The position numbers and the translations under genes are program-made. DNA of 64,000 nucleotides from Prunella strophiata (taxonomy: Eukaryota > Chordata > Aves > Passeriformes > Prunellidae): the NCBI GenBank assembly GCA_036583965.1, contig JAZBQD010000014.1, positions 68,592,835-68,656,834 on the forward strand. Direction: 5' to 3'. Below are positions 46,071 through 58,373 of this stretch, piece by piece. The first letter of the stretch is position 1, and each line of letters opens with the position of its first letter. Below the pieces are notes generated by a model. That model saw only the letters and a list, made by a program, of their open reading frames with translations. It was not told the DNA's origin and did not search any database.

Positions 46071-46162
46071 TCTCATCTCATCTCATCTCATCTCATCTCA
46101 TCTCATCTCATCTCATCTCATCTCATCTCATCTCATCTCATCTCATCTCAATCTCATCTCAT
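46071..46162 (+). repeat. (TCTCA)n pentanucleotide array
   Basis: Sixteen uninterrupted TCTCA units (46071-46150), one extra A, then two more units. The cyclic unit ATCTC differs by one base from the ATTCT unit of the long array at 26945. Confidence 0.95.
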
Positions 46163-47766
46163 GCCTTTTTAAGGAAGAGGAAGCACTGCACTGAAACTTA
46201 AAATGAGGACCTGACACAGAGGAACACCAGTTCTACAACTTCCAGCAGATGCTGCATCATGGACAAACAACCTTTCCTCAGCAGAGAGCAGACAGAGAGT
46301 ACAGAAGGGCTTGTGTGCACTCTCTGTGGCCCTAATGGCAAGGAGCTACTACAGACATAATAAAATGGGAGAGAAACTATAACCAACATAGATAAGGAGA
46401 ACATTCCCAGGCATTTAGCACTGGCAAAAATCCATGTGCAAACTTGGGTTTGGGATCCCTCACAAGGACTGAGGGAAACAGGCACTGCTGTCCCCAAGGA
46501 TGTGTTGTCCTCCAGCATCTCACTGTGATTGCATTGGCCAGCCCCACCACAGTTCCCCCTTGGTTTTGCTTGGTTTGCTGCCTGCTCAGAGGTCACCACC
46601 TGCCCCTGGGACAGAAACCCTGGCAGGGCTGAGAGGATTGCTGCCCCAGCCCAGCATCCCTTGGTGAAATGAAGCTGTGAGGTGGCACAGTGCCATCTGC
46701 AGCAGATGGGCACAAACAAGTTGTCCCCCCTAATGCAGACCCATGTCCCTCCCAGGGGAGCTCTGTGGGAGTGCCAGGCTTTGTCTGGGATGTCACCTTC
46801 TGCCCACCCATATGCTGGTTCTGCACTCAGAATAAACTGGGTTGTGTTTTGTCTTCCTGAGAGCCAATATTTACATCCACAGCACTGTGGAAGAAGGTAA
46901 AGGTCCAAGCAGAGGTTCTCCAAGGCTGAAGGCAGCTCTGCCTCTTCCCTCAGCTCTGCTCTGATTTAATTTCCTGCTCTCTTCTCCAATCCTTCTGACT
47001 CACTGATGTCACCTGCAGCTGGGGCCACCCTGGCTCACAGTTTCTGTAGAAACCATGGCTTGAGGAAAACAAGCAACATGGAACCTTGGTCCCAATGTTC
47101 TCCCAGGTGCTTTTTTATCCATAAGGCCTTAGGGCCAAGGACATGTCCTTTTCACCAGGACAGGGAGTTCTGTGACAGCTCCTCAGCTAGCCTGGGGAGT
47201 GGGGAAATTGACCCTGGCACACACCAGCTTTTAAAAAGAGGATGTGGAAACTTAAAGTGGGGATTGGATTATAGGATGGACCCTGGAAATGTTTCTGGAG
47301 ACATTGAATTTCGTTGTTTAATTGAGCCAAGGCAAGAACTGAGCAGGTGCCAGTCAGGAAAACTGGTTGTTTGGGAATGCTGAACGGGTTAAATTAGTCC
47401 AGCAGGAGCTGGTGGTTACTGGAAGTCTTTGATTCTCTTTCCCAGCTGCTTTCATAAAGGGTTTGTTGCTGTCTGACTCTGCCCCAGCCTGACTGTCTGC
47501 AGCAAAGTCAACAATCCTGAGTGTGCTCAGGCAGGAGGGGGCTGGTGGCTCTGCAATACCTGCCCTGGGCTACAAGGGATGAAATCCCCTCCTGCCCTTG
47601 CCCCACAGCTCTGCACTCTGGCACTGACCTGGAGTGGCTGTCACACAGCTGTGCTGGAGTTCCTTGGCTGGCTCAGGCTGCATGATTAATTTTTTTTAGT
47701 GAATGAGGGTGCTATGAATGATCTCACAGTGTTTTGTTAATTTATTCCTTTTCTTGCAGGCTGGTA

Positions 47767-47800
47767 ACACACACACACACACACAAAAAAAAAAAAAAAA
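47767..47800 (+). repeat. (AC)n followed by poly(A)
   Basis: About ten AC units run straight into 17 A residues, a compound microsatellite. Confidence 0.9.
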
Positions 47801-50624
47801 GGATGAATTGTGTATTGTAGCCTGATTCTGAATAAAACCGCTGCAAATTTCACAAGATGTACATAACATAGACTCAAGGGGTCCTTTCTAGCAGATGCCT
47901 GAAGCCAAAAAGCAGATAAAAATTTTTAGCAGGGTCTGATTTATGGTCTGGTTTGACAAATATTCATATGGGTGTGAAAAATCATCTGAAGAAGTGCCAC
48001 AGAGCATTGCATCCCCTGTCATCCTTCCTCGCTGCCTGCTCCCCCTCAGATTAGATTTGGTAATTCAAGTGGCTTCAGCTTCAGGCTGATTTTTCTTGCT
48101 TCAGTTAAATCTCAGGTTTCAAGCTGATGATGTTTCACACATGGCAGATTGGCACCTGTTATCTAAGAGTCCAGCAATGCTGTACCAGGATTGGGTTTGG
48201 CCCAGACAACATACTGGAATAAATCACCATGATTGGCTTGAAGGATTGTTGCTGGGCTGTTTTACACCAGCCTGGTTTTACTCTCAGCAGGATTAATAGC
48301 AGGCAATTTTCTAATGAGCCCATAAAGTTCTGCCTTGGTGTCTCTGCCCTTTGCTTTCTCAAAATCCCGCAGCATGGTTCTGTGGCTCCAAATGCCACGG
48401 GTGACAGAAGACAATCTCAGTTTAATTGCCCAATTGTGCAGGCAGAAGCCATGCAGAAGGTGCATGCCCAGCACAGGCAGCTGAGGAGGACACAGCAAGA
48501 GGAGCAGGCAAAGGAAATGTGTGGTTATAAAGCAATAGAAAGTAATGCAAAGATAAACATTTCATGCACACACTTTTGCTGCCTCGAGTAATATCCAAAA
48601 GGATGTCAGTTATTCCTGAGTATTTTCTGGAGTGTTTTCCTTTTTCCTCTTTGGCCTGGGACAATTGGAAACTCTAATTCATTATGTTTTGAAACAAAAT
48701 CAAGGCAGCTCTCACAGTCTCTCACACACTGTGAAGAATTCTTTTCCAGCCTTAAGGATTCCATGATTCTCTAACAGCAGCAATAGTGGCTGACAATGTT
48801 TCCCCCAGAGAAACACCTGAAACTTGGGTAGCAGGTGGAGATAAAAAAAGCAAAACTTGCCCAACAGCTTGTTTTCCCTTGTGTCACTAATTCTGTGCCT
48901 GTTCACAGACTGTCTTCCTGAAGAGCTGGGGAATGACTTAAAACCAAAATTATGTCTTTGCAGAACTAAGTTCTCTTGTTTGAGCAGGTAAATAATAATG
49001 TTTTCAGGTTTTATGCAGAATTTTCAGGCCATGAGCTCAAAGATCTTTACAAAGCAAGGGGTGAAGAACCAGATCCTCATTTTACAGAGGGTAAAACAGA
49101 AGAGAAGTAAAAACACTTCTCAAGTTCACCCTGAGGGTTTCCTGCAGCTGATGCTTTGGCTGTGCTGCTCCTAGCAAAGACCTATTTCTTCAAAACCTGA
49201 AGAGAGGAGGTTATCCAAATCCCCCTGACCTGACTGAACTTCTTGAATCTCACTTCCAGCCTAAATATCTGAGTTTATTTATGTAAGAAAAAAATATTTA
49301 TGCCTACTTTAGGAGCAAAGGCCCGATGAAAGACATAGACTCATTTGAAAGTCTCATCTTAAAGCCATTTAGTGACACACACATTTTACCAGAAATGTTT
49401 AATGAAGTCTTTCAGATGGACAATTGCCCTGAGCATGTGACAGCTCACACTGAGTTGTTTTTGGAAATGAATGCAAGCAACAAGCCAAGACGGGCAGTCT
49501 GCAAGAGGCAGGGCCAGGAGTGGGTCACTGGGACACCCGGGGCTGCAGCACAAAATGGGTTTATGAAAATCAGCTCAGGACTTGCAGGAGGATCTGTGGA
49601 AACAGCTTCTCTTTTTAACCACTACTGTCTGTGTCCTACCTAGGAGGATCAAGAGAAACTCACTCTCAAAGAGAGACTCAGGGCACAAAAACCTTCACAG
49701 CAGCCACTGTCACCAATTTTTGTCTCTGTTTGGTTGCATTGCAACTTTGCTCAAATTTCTGAGAAATATTGGCTCTGTTTGACTCCAGGCACAGTTACCA
49801 ACCCCCTTTGTGGTTTGGGATAGGAAGTCTTTAAAATGGACAAAGTGGACTATCCCTGGTTTTGAAAACCTGACTTTGTTAAATGTATCTGTTGGGCGCA
49901 GGAAACAAGGAAATCAGGCTGAAAAAAAAAGGAGAAATAACTGGCAGAAGTGCAGCCAGGATACCCCTCGTGCATTTTCTCCTGTTGATATTTTCCTCCC
50001 GTGCCTGCTGAATCAGCATTTTCCTTCTGCCAGCCTGTAAACAAGAAAATAAAGAGGCTGGTGACCTTGGCCAAACAAGCCCATTCCACTCTTCTGGAAG
50101 TCTTGGATCAAGGCAAAAATCTTTGTCCATCTCAGGGCACAAAGCCCAGCCAGCCCTCCTGGAGTGCCCAGCTATTGGTGAAAGGCTTTCCAAGCATGCA
50201 GAGCTGAGACCTTTGAATCCCTCAAGAAGGGGAGTGAAGCCAAAATTTCAACAGAAGCTGCCATCCTCAGCTGTCATGGCCACAGAAAAGATTTTGTCTC
50301 AATACAAAAGAGAAAAAAAAAAAACCCCAAAGAAACAGGAGAAAGAGAAAAGGGTGTTTCAAGGCAAGAGAAGGTCTTGGAGGAGAAGTTGCTGCTAAGT
50401 TCACCCCGAAGTAAAATGTAACCTTGCAGAACTGAGACTCCTTGGTGCTTTGCCATGTAGGGCTGAAACCAGCTTTCTCTTTGAATTCAGCTGCTAAGCA
50501 GACCCAGAGCTGCTCAGTGCTTGCACGTGAAGACACCACAAGCAGAACTGAAGGAGTCAGGGTCAGGTGCCCTACTCCAGAAAATGCTGAGATTAAAAAA
50601 AACACCCAAATCCACCCAAGAACA

Positions 50625-50657
50625 GCAACAACAACGACAGCAGCAACAACAACAACA
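50625..50657 (+). repeat. Imperfect (CAA)n microsatellite
   Basis: AACAGCAACAACAACGACAG is followed by CAGCAACAACAACAAC. The Cys/Val-rich frames on the opposite strand are artefacts of this repeat. Confidence 0.8.
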
Positions 50658-51308
50658 TCTTCCCAGCAGCTTTGGGCTGGCAGAGGGGGAATGAGGAGAA
50701 CTTTGCCATGCTGACTCACAGGGTACGGCCTGCGTGTCGTTGACTTTGCTCTCTGCTTCCAGGGATTTCCCTCCTACCAGCAAAGCTGCAACTGGGCCTT
50801 AGCAAAAAGGAGAAACTGATATTTTGGTCACATGTTGGTGGCAAAGACAGGCTTGACAATGGGCTATTTTTTTTCTTCTTGCATTCAACAAGGAGCCTCA
50901 GTTACAGGGAGAAAACAATATCATCTGAAAAACTCTCTGTTTCCTCAGCTGGCAGAGGCTATCAAGGGTCAGGCTGGCTGGGAAGTGTCTGGACAGAATT
51001 ATTTGCAACTCCCAGATCTCAGATCAAGTGCTTCTAAACTGTGGTGGCCATGAGGTGCTGGAGGATGATAAAGGGATGTGGATTTATTGTAACCTCTGTG
51101 TGACACAAGATCTTGCCATATACTACTAAATTCCCAGAGGTTTTCAAAGTGAATGGCAGGGATTCTCTGCCTCAGAGCAGAGGGAAAACCTGCTGGACCA
51201 GTGCCAGTCAGCAGGGACACAATAAATGATGGGTGCCTTTCTATTTTGGGGGTGAGAAAAGTAATTTCAAGAGACAGGCTGGCTGTGTAGGCTCCCATCC
51301 AAGGGCTC

Positions 51309-51387
51309 CTGGAAAAACTGCTATGAGAATCCTTGAGGACACAAGGACTGGAAAAACTGCTATGAGCATCCTTGAGGAACACAAGGA
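51309..51387 (+). repeat. Tandem duplication of a 39/40-bp unit
   Basis: Units 51309-51347 and 51348-51387 differ by one substitution (GAGAATCC versus GAGCATCC) and a one-base insertion. Both start CTGGAAAAACTGCTATGAG. Confidence 0.95.
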
Positions 51388-51651
51388 GGGAAGCTGCTCT
51401 CCACTGTTTTTGCCTCATCATTGGGTCAAGAAGCCAAGTGGCTCCCAGTTTCACTGGCTTATTCCTCGTCTGAAGGATGGGCACGAAGTGGCGCCTGCTC
51501 AAGGAGCATTTCCATGGATATGTCATCAGGACAGTGCATTAGCCAAATCTTCTTCCCTCATAAAACTGCTTAATTGATGACACATCATTAGTGGCAACTG
51601 TTTAGGCCTCTTTATGTTTCTGCAGAGCTGGTCAGACAAACAGGCCTTAGC

Positions 51652-51687
51652 ATTCCCAGAAGGGTAAAAATTCCCAGAAGGGTAAAA
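51652..51687 (+). repeat. Tandem duplication of an 18-bp unit
   Basis: ATTCCCAGAAGGGTAAAA occurs twice back to back with no mismatch, about 265 bp after the other tandem duplication. Confidence 0.95.
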
Positions 51688-52235
51688 ATTCCCCCTCCCT
51701 CCACTTTTGGAGGAGGGAATATATCTGTGAGTGTATAAACTGCAGTTCATGACAGATTTGCTCAGGCTCCAGGGCTGATGTGTTTGGCAGCCTCTTGGGC
51801 TTGGTCCTTCACCAAGAGAACACGTTGGATGTGTCGGGGTCGGGAGGAGGTTTCACATGCTCGGATCCCTCCAGGCTCTGTGGAAGCAGCACTGGGTTCA
51901 GTCAGAGCCAATTTGTGGGACACCCTGTCAAAAGGCAGGCAGCAGAGAGCACCCACAGGCTGTTTCCAGAGCTGAGGTCTCCAGAGAAGTGGGCAGGCAC
52001 CTTTTTATGAGGGAGAATCAGCTGGCTGGAAGAATGGAACAAAGAAATCTTTTGGAGCAGATCCCGAGACCAAAGTTCTGTGGCTCCATAAAGATCCTGA
52101 GTGGAAGCCACATGGGGTGTCCATGCTGTCCATGGCCCAGCCTGAGCTCCCCAAAGCCACAACACAGGCAGGTCTTATGACCCCAGTGTGGGGGCTGTGA
52201 GTGCACAGCTCACTTGGGTGGATCTGGTGGATAGC

Positions 52236-52854
52236 TGTCAGAGCCCAGGACATCCCTCTGGCTGCCCTGGATGGCTCCAGCCCCTGGCAGGGAGCTCAGA
52301 GGCCTTGGCACAGAGCCCAAGACCCCTGTGCCTTTGATTCTGAGCCATGGAAAAAATTACCAACCTTATATGAAGAGTTGCAAGCCACAAAAATTAAGTA
52401 GAGTGACAGTTAGTTTATCACAGGGTGAAAAAGTAGAATTTTGGTGTTTTTTAGAATGAGGGTTCAGGGGTCAAGATGGAGGAATTTGGGCGTGTTCTGT
52501 CCTTCTTTCTCCTTCTTCACAGCCTCCATCTTCTGGGTGATGGTGGCACTTTTGGATTGGTTTAGAGTAGAGTTGGACTGTGTAACATGGGTGATAGGTA
52601 TTGGAAAGTAACTATAAATAATGTACAGGTAGTTTTTAGTATGAAAAGACAACACCACCCCAGAGGTGGGCAGTGTGCCTGGGACTGACCTGCTGAACAG
52701 ACCTGGTCAGGGAGAAAATTTGTTAGATAAGAAAAATAAACAACCTTGAAAACTGCTCAAGAAGAGTCCTGACTCCTTCTTTGGTTCTCGGGCTGGGACA
52801 CAGAGACTCTCAAACAGATCAGGGTCACCTCGAGCTCCTGAGAGAGCTCTGGCA
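52236..52854 (+). mobile_element. Solo LTR of the same ERVK-like family, copy 2
   Basis: 619 bp from TGTCAGAGCC to CTGGCA, flanked by GATAGC (52230-52235) and GATGGC (52855-52860), a 6-bp target duplication with one later substitution. It aligns along its full length to 15994-16620 with roughly 8% differences outside a central block, which is identical. The TATA box position reads TATGAAAA instead of TATAAAAA, so its core promoter is probably weakened. The AATAAA (52735-52740) is kept. No retroviral genes lie beside it. Confidence 0.92.
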
Positions 52855-52860
52855 GATGGC

Positions 52861-53436
52861 AGATCCACTTCCCTGGGGAGTTCTGCTCCCTGCCAAGGGG
52901 CAGGGAAGGTGGGTGATGTGTCCCCTCCTGGTGACATCGCTCTGGGGTTCAGCTGGGGCCCTATGGACGAGTGTGTTCGTGCCCCCATCTAGTGGCTGTC
53001 CCCAAGGCTGCACTGTCCTCTCCTCTTGCTCAGGTGACAGGCAGCTCCGAGGGGAGCACTGTGACTCTGCTGTTGATGTTTTTGGGGTCCTGTCTGGCTT
53101 TCACAACCAGGCTTTATGGCACATTCCCTCGTGGTACATTACTGGCGCACAAAATTCCTTGTGGGAGCAAAAAATCAAATTCTGGTAGGATGAAATGGCC
53201 TGTAAGTGAAAGAGGATTGTGTTTCTTACTCCTTTCCACATTCCCAGCATATGATCTGGCATTGAGGAATGTGTCCTTGAATGGAGCCCATCATCTCAGA
53301 TAGAGATTCAAAGAGGAGAAGAAAATATTTTGGTGATGATAAATCAGGTTTTCCCTCACCATCATGTGTGTGACTTGCTTTTGTGTAAGCGAAATTCACT
53401 TTGCAATGTGGTTACCTAAATGAAAAAAGTAACAAA
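52861..53436. other. Unassigned sequence
   Basis: Between the LTR and the next CR1 nothing is recognised. A plus-strand frame at 52781-53188 crosses the LTR edge and is spurious. Confidence 0.4.
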
Positions 53437-53735
53437 TTCATTGCATAGTTTGGGCTGTAAGAGACCTTAAAGACCATCCAGTTCCAACCCTCCTGCCACA
53501 GCCAGATTGCTCCAAACCCCATCCAGCCTGGCCTTGGACACTTCCAGGGATCCAGGGGCAGCCACAGCTGCTCTGGGCACCCTGTGCCAGGGCCTCACCA
53601 CCTTCACAGGGAAGAATTTCTTCATAATTTCTAACCTAAATCTCCTATCTTTTAGTTTAAAATTGTTCCCCTCTATCATATCACTGCCTGTATAAGAAGA
53701 CTCTTTCCCTCTTTTTTATAAACCCCCAAAAGTCC
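53437..53735 (-). mobile_element. CR1 3' fragment
   Basis: Minus-orientation CR1: TTGCATAGTTTGGGCTGTAA, CCATCCAGTTCCAACCC, CCCCATCCAGCCTGGCCTTG, GGGAAGAATTTCTTCATAAT and TGTTCCCCTCTATCATATC. The terminal octamers are gone. An A/C-rich run follows. Confidence 0.9.
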
Positions 53736-56339
53736 CTTAAAACCACCACCAGCAGCAAAACAAAGGACTGTGTGTTCAGGTGTGAGCTGCTTCCCCAGGC
53801 ACGGGGTGAGCTTCCAGACAGTGTCTGAAGTGAAAGTGGAAGTTGTGTGTAAACATTTGGCTGCTCTGCCAGAGGCTGGGAAACAACAAAATGTGATTTT
53901 AGTGCTGAGTGTAACTGGATTCCCCCAGTGAGCCCAAGACACTCCAGCAGCCATGTGCCTTTTCCACAAGCTGCATCACATATCAGCTCCAGTGGTGATA
54001 TAAAGGGATCCCTATTTTCTGTAGGTATTTTTACAGCTCCTGTTACAGCATTATCTCAGCTCTTTACAGCCTTTATTGTGTCTCCCCCAGCTCTTCAGGC
54101 AGGTAGTTAGAGATATCTCTGGGAAAATTGAAGTGCACAGAGAGATGTAATGAAGATCCCAGAAGAAATAACCACCAAAGAATGTGGGGAATTGAACTTA
54201 GATCTCTGCTTACCACTGAGCTGCCTTATCTTAAATAAACCCTAAACAAAAGCCACAGAACCTCTACAGCATGAGCAGGTTCCTATAGATTTTAAATTTG
54301 TGAATAGATGTCCTTAGGGGTTCTCTGGTTGGGTTTTCATAGCGTGCCTTGGCTGCTCTTGCAGGCATAAAATAATTTCCAACAGGAGAAAACCATTATC
54401 TTTCAGCTATGCCTGCCTCACTTAGCAAGTGCAATCCCTTGTGAAGAAAATCCACTTGTCAGGATACATGGATTGGGGACTACAGCTCTGTCAGGCAGAG
54501 TGGCACAGCCAGGGTTCAGGAGCTGGAGGTGGGATTGGTGTTCCCTCTGAGTTTTTGTCTTTCAGGCCATTCATGGTCTTCTAGGCATTTTATTCCACTC
54601 ACAACACCCCATTTCCAGCTGAAATGCTTTATTACTTGGAATGCAAGCCAGATCTGTATCTCAGCCCTCCTATTGCTCCTCTCTGTATTTCTTTCAGTTT
54701 TGCTTGTCTTTTCTGGAGAATAAGAACTCTGCTTCATATTCCAGATCTGGATATCTGTGGTACCCTCATCTTTCCAGTTAGATGCTGGCTTTCATTCCCA
54801 TTCTTCCAATGTCCTTCTTCACCACCCACCTTGAGCTGTCCCCAGACTTCTCCCCTGTCTCTCTGGGTTCTCACATGGCAAAGTGGAGAGGTGAGTAGTT
54901 TCTGATACTTCTGAAAACATTTTCAGGCCCTTTTCTGCCCAAAAGAACACTGAGTAAATTCTTCCAGAATTAAGTTACTCAGTCAACACCTTCCTGGAAG
55001 CATGGAGGGGTGCAGGATGATCTTGTGAATCTGTTTTGCTGTGCTCTCAACAAAAGATCAATGACTGGGGAGCAGTCATGGTGAAAACTGTCCAATCTAA
55101 GGGCTAAGAAACAAGCCCTCTTGGATGCAGTATGGTTTACAGTTGGAAGAGAGACAGGAAGAAAGTTTTGTTTTCAGGCCCTGCAGCGATCCCAGATTTG
55201 ATAAACCCACTCTTTTCCTTCCCTCTTATTCCCTCACCTCCCAGGGTGAGCTCCAGTGTTTATGAATGCAAATGCTTCTTGGGTCAAAAGCAGGTCAGAA
55301 GATGCTGTGCAAGCAGGATAACACATCCTCTGTTCCACCAGGGCACATGGCTACAGCACAGAAAATGCTGCCCGTGCCCCTTAAGTGCTCTGTTCTCACT
55401 CCCCTGCCCTGTCCTACCCCGTGGAGTCCTTTCTGAATTCACAAAGGCTGAAACAATCAATATTAGTCTGATCTGCTGAGCCCTGGGTCTGCTTTTCTAA
55501 AAATGGATGGGGTTATATAATTTTTTTGGCAGGGAGGGAAGTAAAGGATGGAAAGTCACCATCAAAAGCTAAGGCTGTTCCCACCAGCTGCAGGTCACTG
55601 CTAAGGCAGAGAGGCTTCTCAGGAAATGCACAAACTCCAGACCTCTGTGGCAACAAGCACTAAGTGCCCACTGGATTTTGGAAGAGAAAACATGATCCTG
55701 AGCCTCCCAAGGCACAGTGCCTGTGCAGACTGTGGGCTAGGCTGAGCTCTTTGTCACCTTCACCTGCCTAAAAGCCTCTTGAAGCCACTAGGGAGAGTTT
55801 TGACCCTTATTCCCTGCCTTTGCCACCCGAGTGTAGAGGAGCAAGGTCTGGCTCCTTGGCAGGGAGCAGCCTGAGCCTCCCCTTCCATCCATCTTGCTCT
55901 CCTCAGCCGTGTCAGGTATTCAGACAGGTTCCTGTGCTCTGTGAATGGTGCTGTGAACTCTAGAAGACACTTTAGTTTAGCTTTCACTGAAGCATGAAAA
56001 CCTTCCAGATCCATGCCAGCACTCCAGCCTCCACAGACAGCATCCCTGCCTTGTCCATGTGTGCCCATTTCTGCCTGCCTGGGGACATTGGCATCTCATT
56101 AACTAATTGGTCCTCATGACAGCCCTGTCACGGGGAGGGGAAAGCTGATTTCCAATTTCCATCTTTGCCTGGGGAGTTGATGGAGAGCACAGATCCACCC
56201 TGCCCAGCTGGCAGGGCCCAGCCCTCTCCTGTCTGCCCATGGTGCCTTCAGAGATCCCCTGATGCTCATAACAAGATCATTCATGACTGCTCATAGTGCT
56301 CAGCCCCCTGCACAGGAAATACAGGCAGAACCTGAGCAT

Positions 56340-56620
56340 GATCACAGGGTATTTATACACTAGTTATTCTTTTAACCTTGGTCACCATCTCTAAGTCCTG
56401 ATCCTATTTATACACGGGCAGTCATGCTAAGCAGTGTTGCACTGACCCAGCTGGCCTCCTTCCTGCAGATAACCATGAGATAATCTAATTTATCATCCTG
56501 CTTCCTGCTTGGAGGGCTAAGAAACTTATTTAAACACTGGCAGCTGGGAGAGTAGGGTTAATTGTCACCCTCACTGATGCCCTAAGAACCAGGTCGTAGG
56601 TAATCCAAGAAATCTAAATC
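56340..56620. promoter_or_regulatory. Candidate conserved non-coding block
   Basis: Complex, low-repeat sequence including AGATAACCATGAGATAATC and CTAATTTATCATCC, which give several GATA-type cores, plus a repeated ATTTATACAC word and GGGTTAATTG. Called only on texture and motifs. Confidence 0.25.
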
Positions 56621-57099
56621 ATCCCTCCCTCTTTGTTTTCTGCTGAGCAATAGCTGACATGGGGCATGCTGTTCACTGAACAATGGAGGCCACGTTCAGT
56701 GGAGAAGAGGGATGACTCCTGAGATTGTAAAGTCACCTCTGGACCAAATTCAACTCTTGATGTCAGTGGAAAAGCATTTCCAGCCTGGGCTGTGCATGAC
56801 ACTGCCCTGCACGAGAGTGATCTGTGTGTAAATGAGTCTGGAGTTGCACTGGTTGCTTAGAAAAAGGTGATATGGAAATAGTACATAAAACTTTGTAGAA
56901 CTGATTAGGTCATCTTCCTCAAAGGTAAAGCTAGCAGGGGAAGGCCACCCTCCAAAGAAAGTAGTTGTTCCTGTCACTTTTACTTCATCCCCATTCTTCC
57001 TTCCCCAATGGAGCACTAACCCATCCTGTGCGTGGAGGAGAAAGACATTTTGGGAGAGAAGAAGCTGAAGACCTAGTCCTGGTGTGTGAGGAGGCCAAA

Positions 57100-57650
57100 T
57101 TGCAGTTTCCCAAGCATCAATCATCTGTCAGCTTCCAACAGTTTGCCATCCCAGCTTGACAGCTCACTTATCTGATGGAACACATCAGAATGTAATCCAC
57201 AGTCGTGCAGGCACAGATTAACTTCACTAAGAGCACTCATGGCCTTTACAAAGAAAAGGACAGCCAAACGAAATTCAGTGGCTGTATTTCTACTAAAACC
57301 CATGTGCCTGCAACTGTCTGGGTTAGACTGGCTGCAATTCCCCTCCAAATGAGGTCATTTGAAACGGTACAGCAAACATTGCTAATGCTGCTGCATCATG
57401 CTGGGCTGTCAGACAGATCCCAGGGCTTTAATGCAATGCTACATATATATTTATACAGTTGCCCATACTTATTTAATTAGGAGATGCAAATGCTGGTGAG
57501 AGACAAAGCAGAAAATGCCAACAAAGGCAGACCATGGTTCTGCTCGCGCTGCCGGCAGGATACAGCTGCATCAGCGGCTTCTCTGGGGCTGTATCTGCCT
57601 CTGTTAAATCCTATTGATTAGCAGTAAATTGTCTGCAGTGATGTCATTTC
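57100..57650. promoter_or_regulatory. Candidate conserved enhancer with octamer and homeodomain sites
   Basis: An exact POU octamer ATGCAAAT (57484-57491) lies four bases after TTAATTAG (57473-57480). TTGATTAGC and an ATF/CRE-like TGATGTCA (57639-57646) follow within 170 bp, and CpGs cluster at about 57542-57555. The sequence has few simple repeats. The clustering fits a developmental enhancer, though conservation could not be tested here. Confidence 0.35.
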
Positions 57651-57727
57651 ACAGGGGAGGCACAGGGGTAAGGGTAGAGGGCTAGGGTTGTTCCCAAGGT
57701 GACAGCTCTGTGGGGGGATGTACTCGT

Positions 57728-58126
57728 AGAATCACGGAATAATTAAGATTGGAGAAGATCGTTGAGTCCAAGCATTGACCCAACACTAAAGCACATCCCT
57801 GAGTGCCACATCTACACATCTTTTAAATCCCTCTAGGGATGGTGACTCCACCACTTCCCTGGAAAACCTGTTTCAGTGCCTGACAACCCTTGTGGTAAAG
57901 AAATTTTCCCTAATATTTTGTATAAACCCCACCTGGCACAACTTGAAGCTATGTTCCTCCCGACCTATCATTTTTACTTGTGAAAAAAGCCTGAGCCCCA
58001 CCTGTCTACAACCTCCTTTCAGGGAGTTGTAGAGAGTGATAAGATCCCTCCTGAGCCTCCTTTTCTCCAGACTAAACAACCCCAGTTCCCCCAGCTGCTC
58101 CTCATAAGACTTGTGCTCCAGACCCT
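57728..58126 (-). mobile_element. CR1 retrotransposon fragment with RT C-terminal remnant
   Basis: About 400 bp of CR1 in minus orientation starting AGAATCACGGAATAATTAAG. On the minus strand, part of the frame 57873-58346 translates the CR1 ORF2 tail: [20 protein letters not shown], then RRDLITLYNSLKGG, ending near a stop. The remaining C-terminal residues are lost to mutation. Upstream of about 58126 that frame runs into non-CR1 sequence, so the insertion is 5' truncated there. Confidence 0.92.
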
Positions 58127-58373
58127 CAAGGCATGAGACAACAATGCCTGGGATGGAAAGGATGATGATCTCAGAAAAAACCTTAGGAAAGGCTGCCTGG
58201 CACAGGACAGCATGGAGATGACTGCCCCTCCTTGGTCTGGTCCAGAATTTCCTGGTGCTGCAGCTGTGGGTAGGGTAGGGGCATGAAGGGGATGAATGCA
58301 GTGTCCTTTGCAAAGCACAGAGTGGATGTGTGGGATGGGGCTGCAAGATGAGCTTCAGAACAGCTGACCCTGA

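Larger units (their letters stand above)
46163..52229. other. Repeat-poor unique stretch (6 kb)
   Basis: No convincing exon. A 241-codon minus-strand frame (46198-46923) has no recognised motif. Simple repeats: (AC)n followed by poly(A) at 47768-47800, and CAA triplets at 50625-50657. Possible eroded CR1 tail near 48745-48775. Small tandem duplications at 51309-51387 and 51652-51687. Confidence 0.4.
53736..57727. other. Unique sequence with candidate regulatory blocks
   Basis: No gene or transposon recognised over 4 kb. The right part holds two blocks with conserved-element texture, listed separately at 56340-56620 and 57100-57650. Confidence 0.4.

Noticed and set aside
46198..46923. 241-codon minus-strand frame, the longest outside simple repeats and transposons
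   Set aside because: No motif, signal or family resemblance. Frames of this size arise by chance in 64 kb of moderately GC-rich DNA, and it overlaps several plus-strand frames.
15994..52854. The two related LTRs as the ends of a single 37-kb provirus
   Set aside because: Each has its own 6-bp target duplication (CCCTGG; GATAGC/GATGGC) and no gag, pol or env lies between them, so they are independent solo LTRs.
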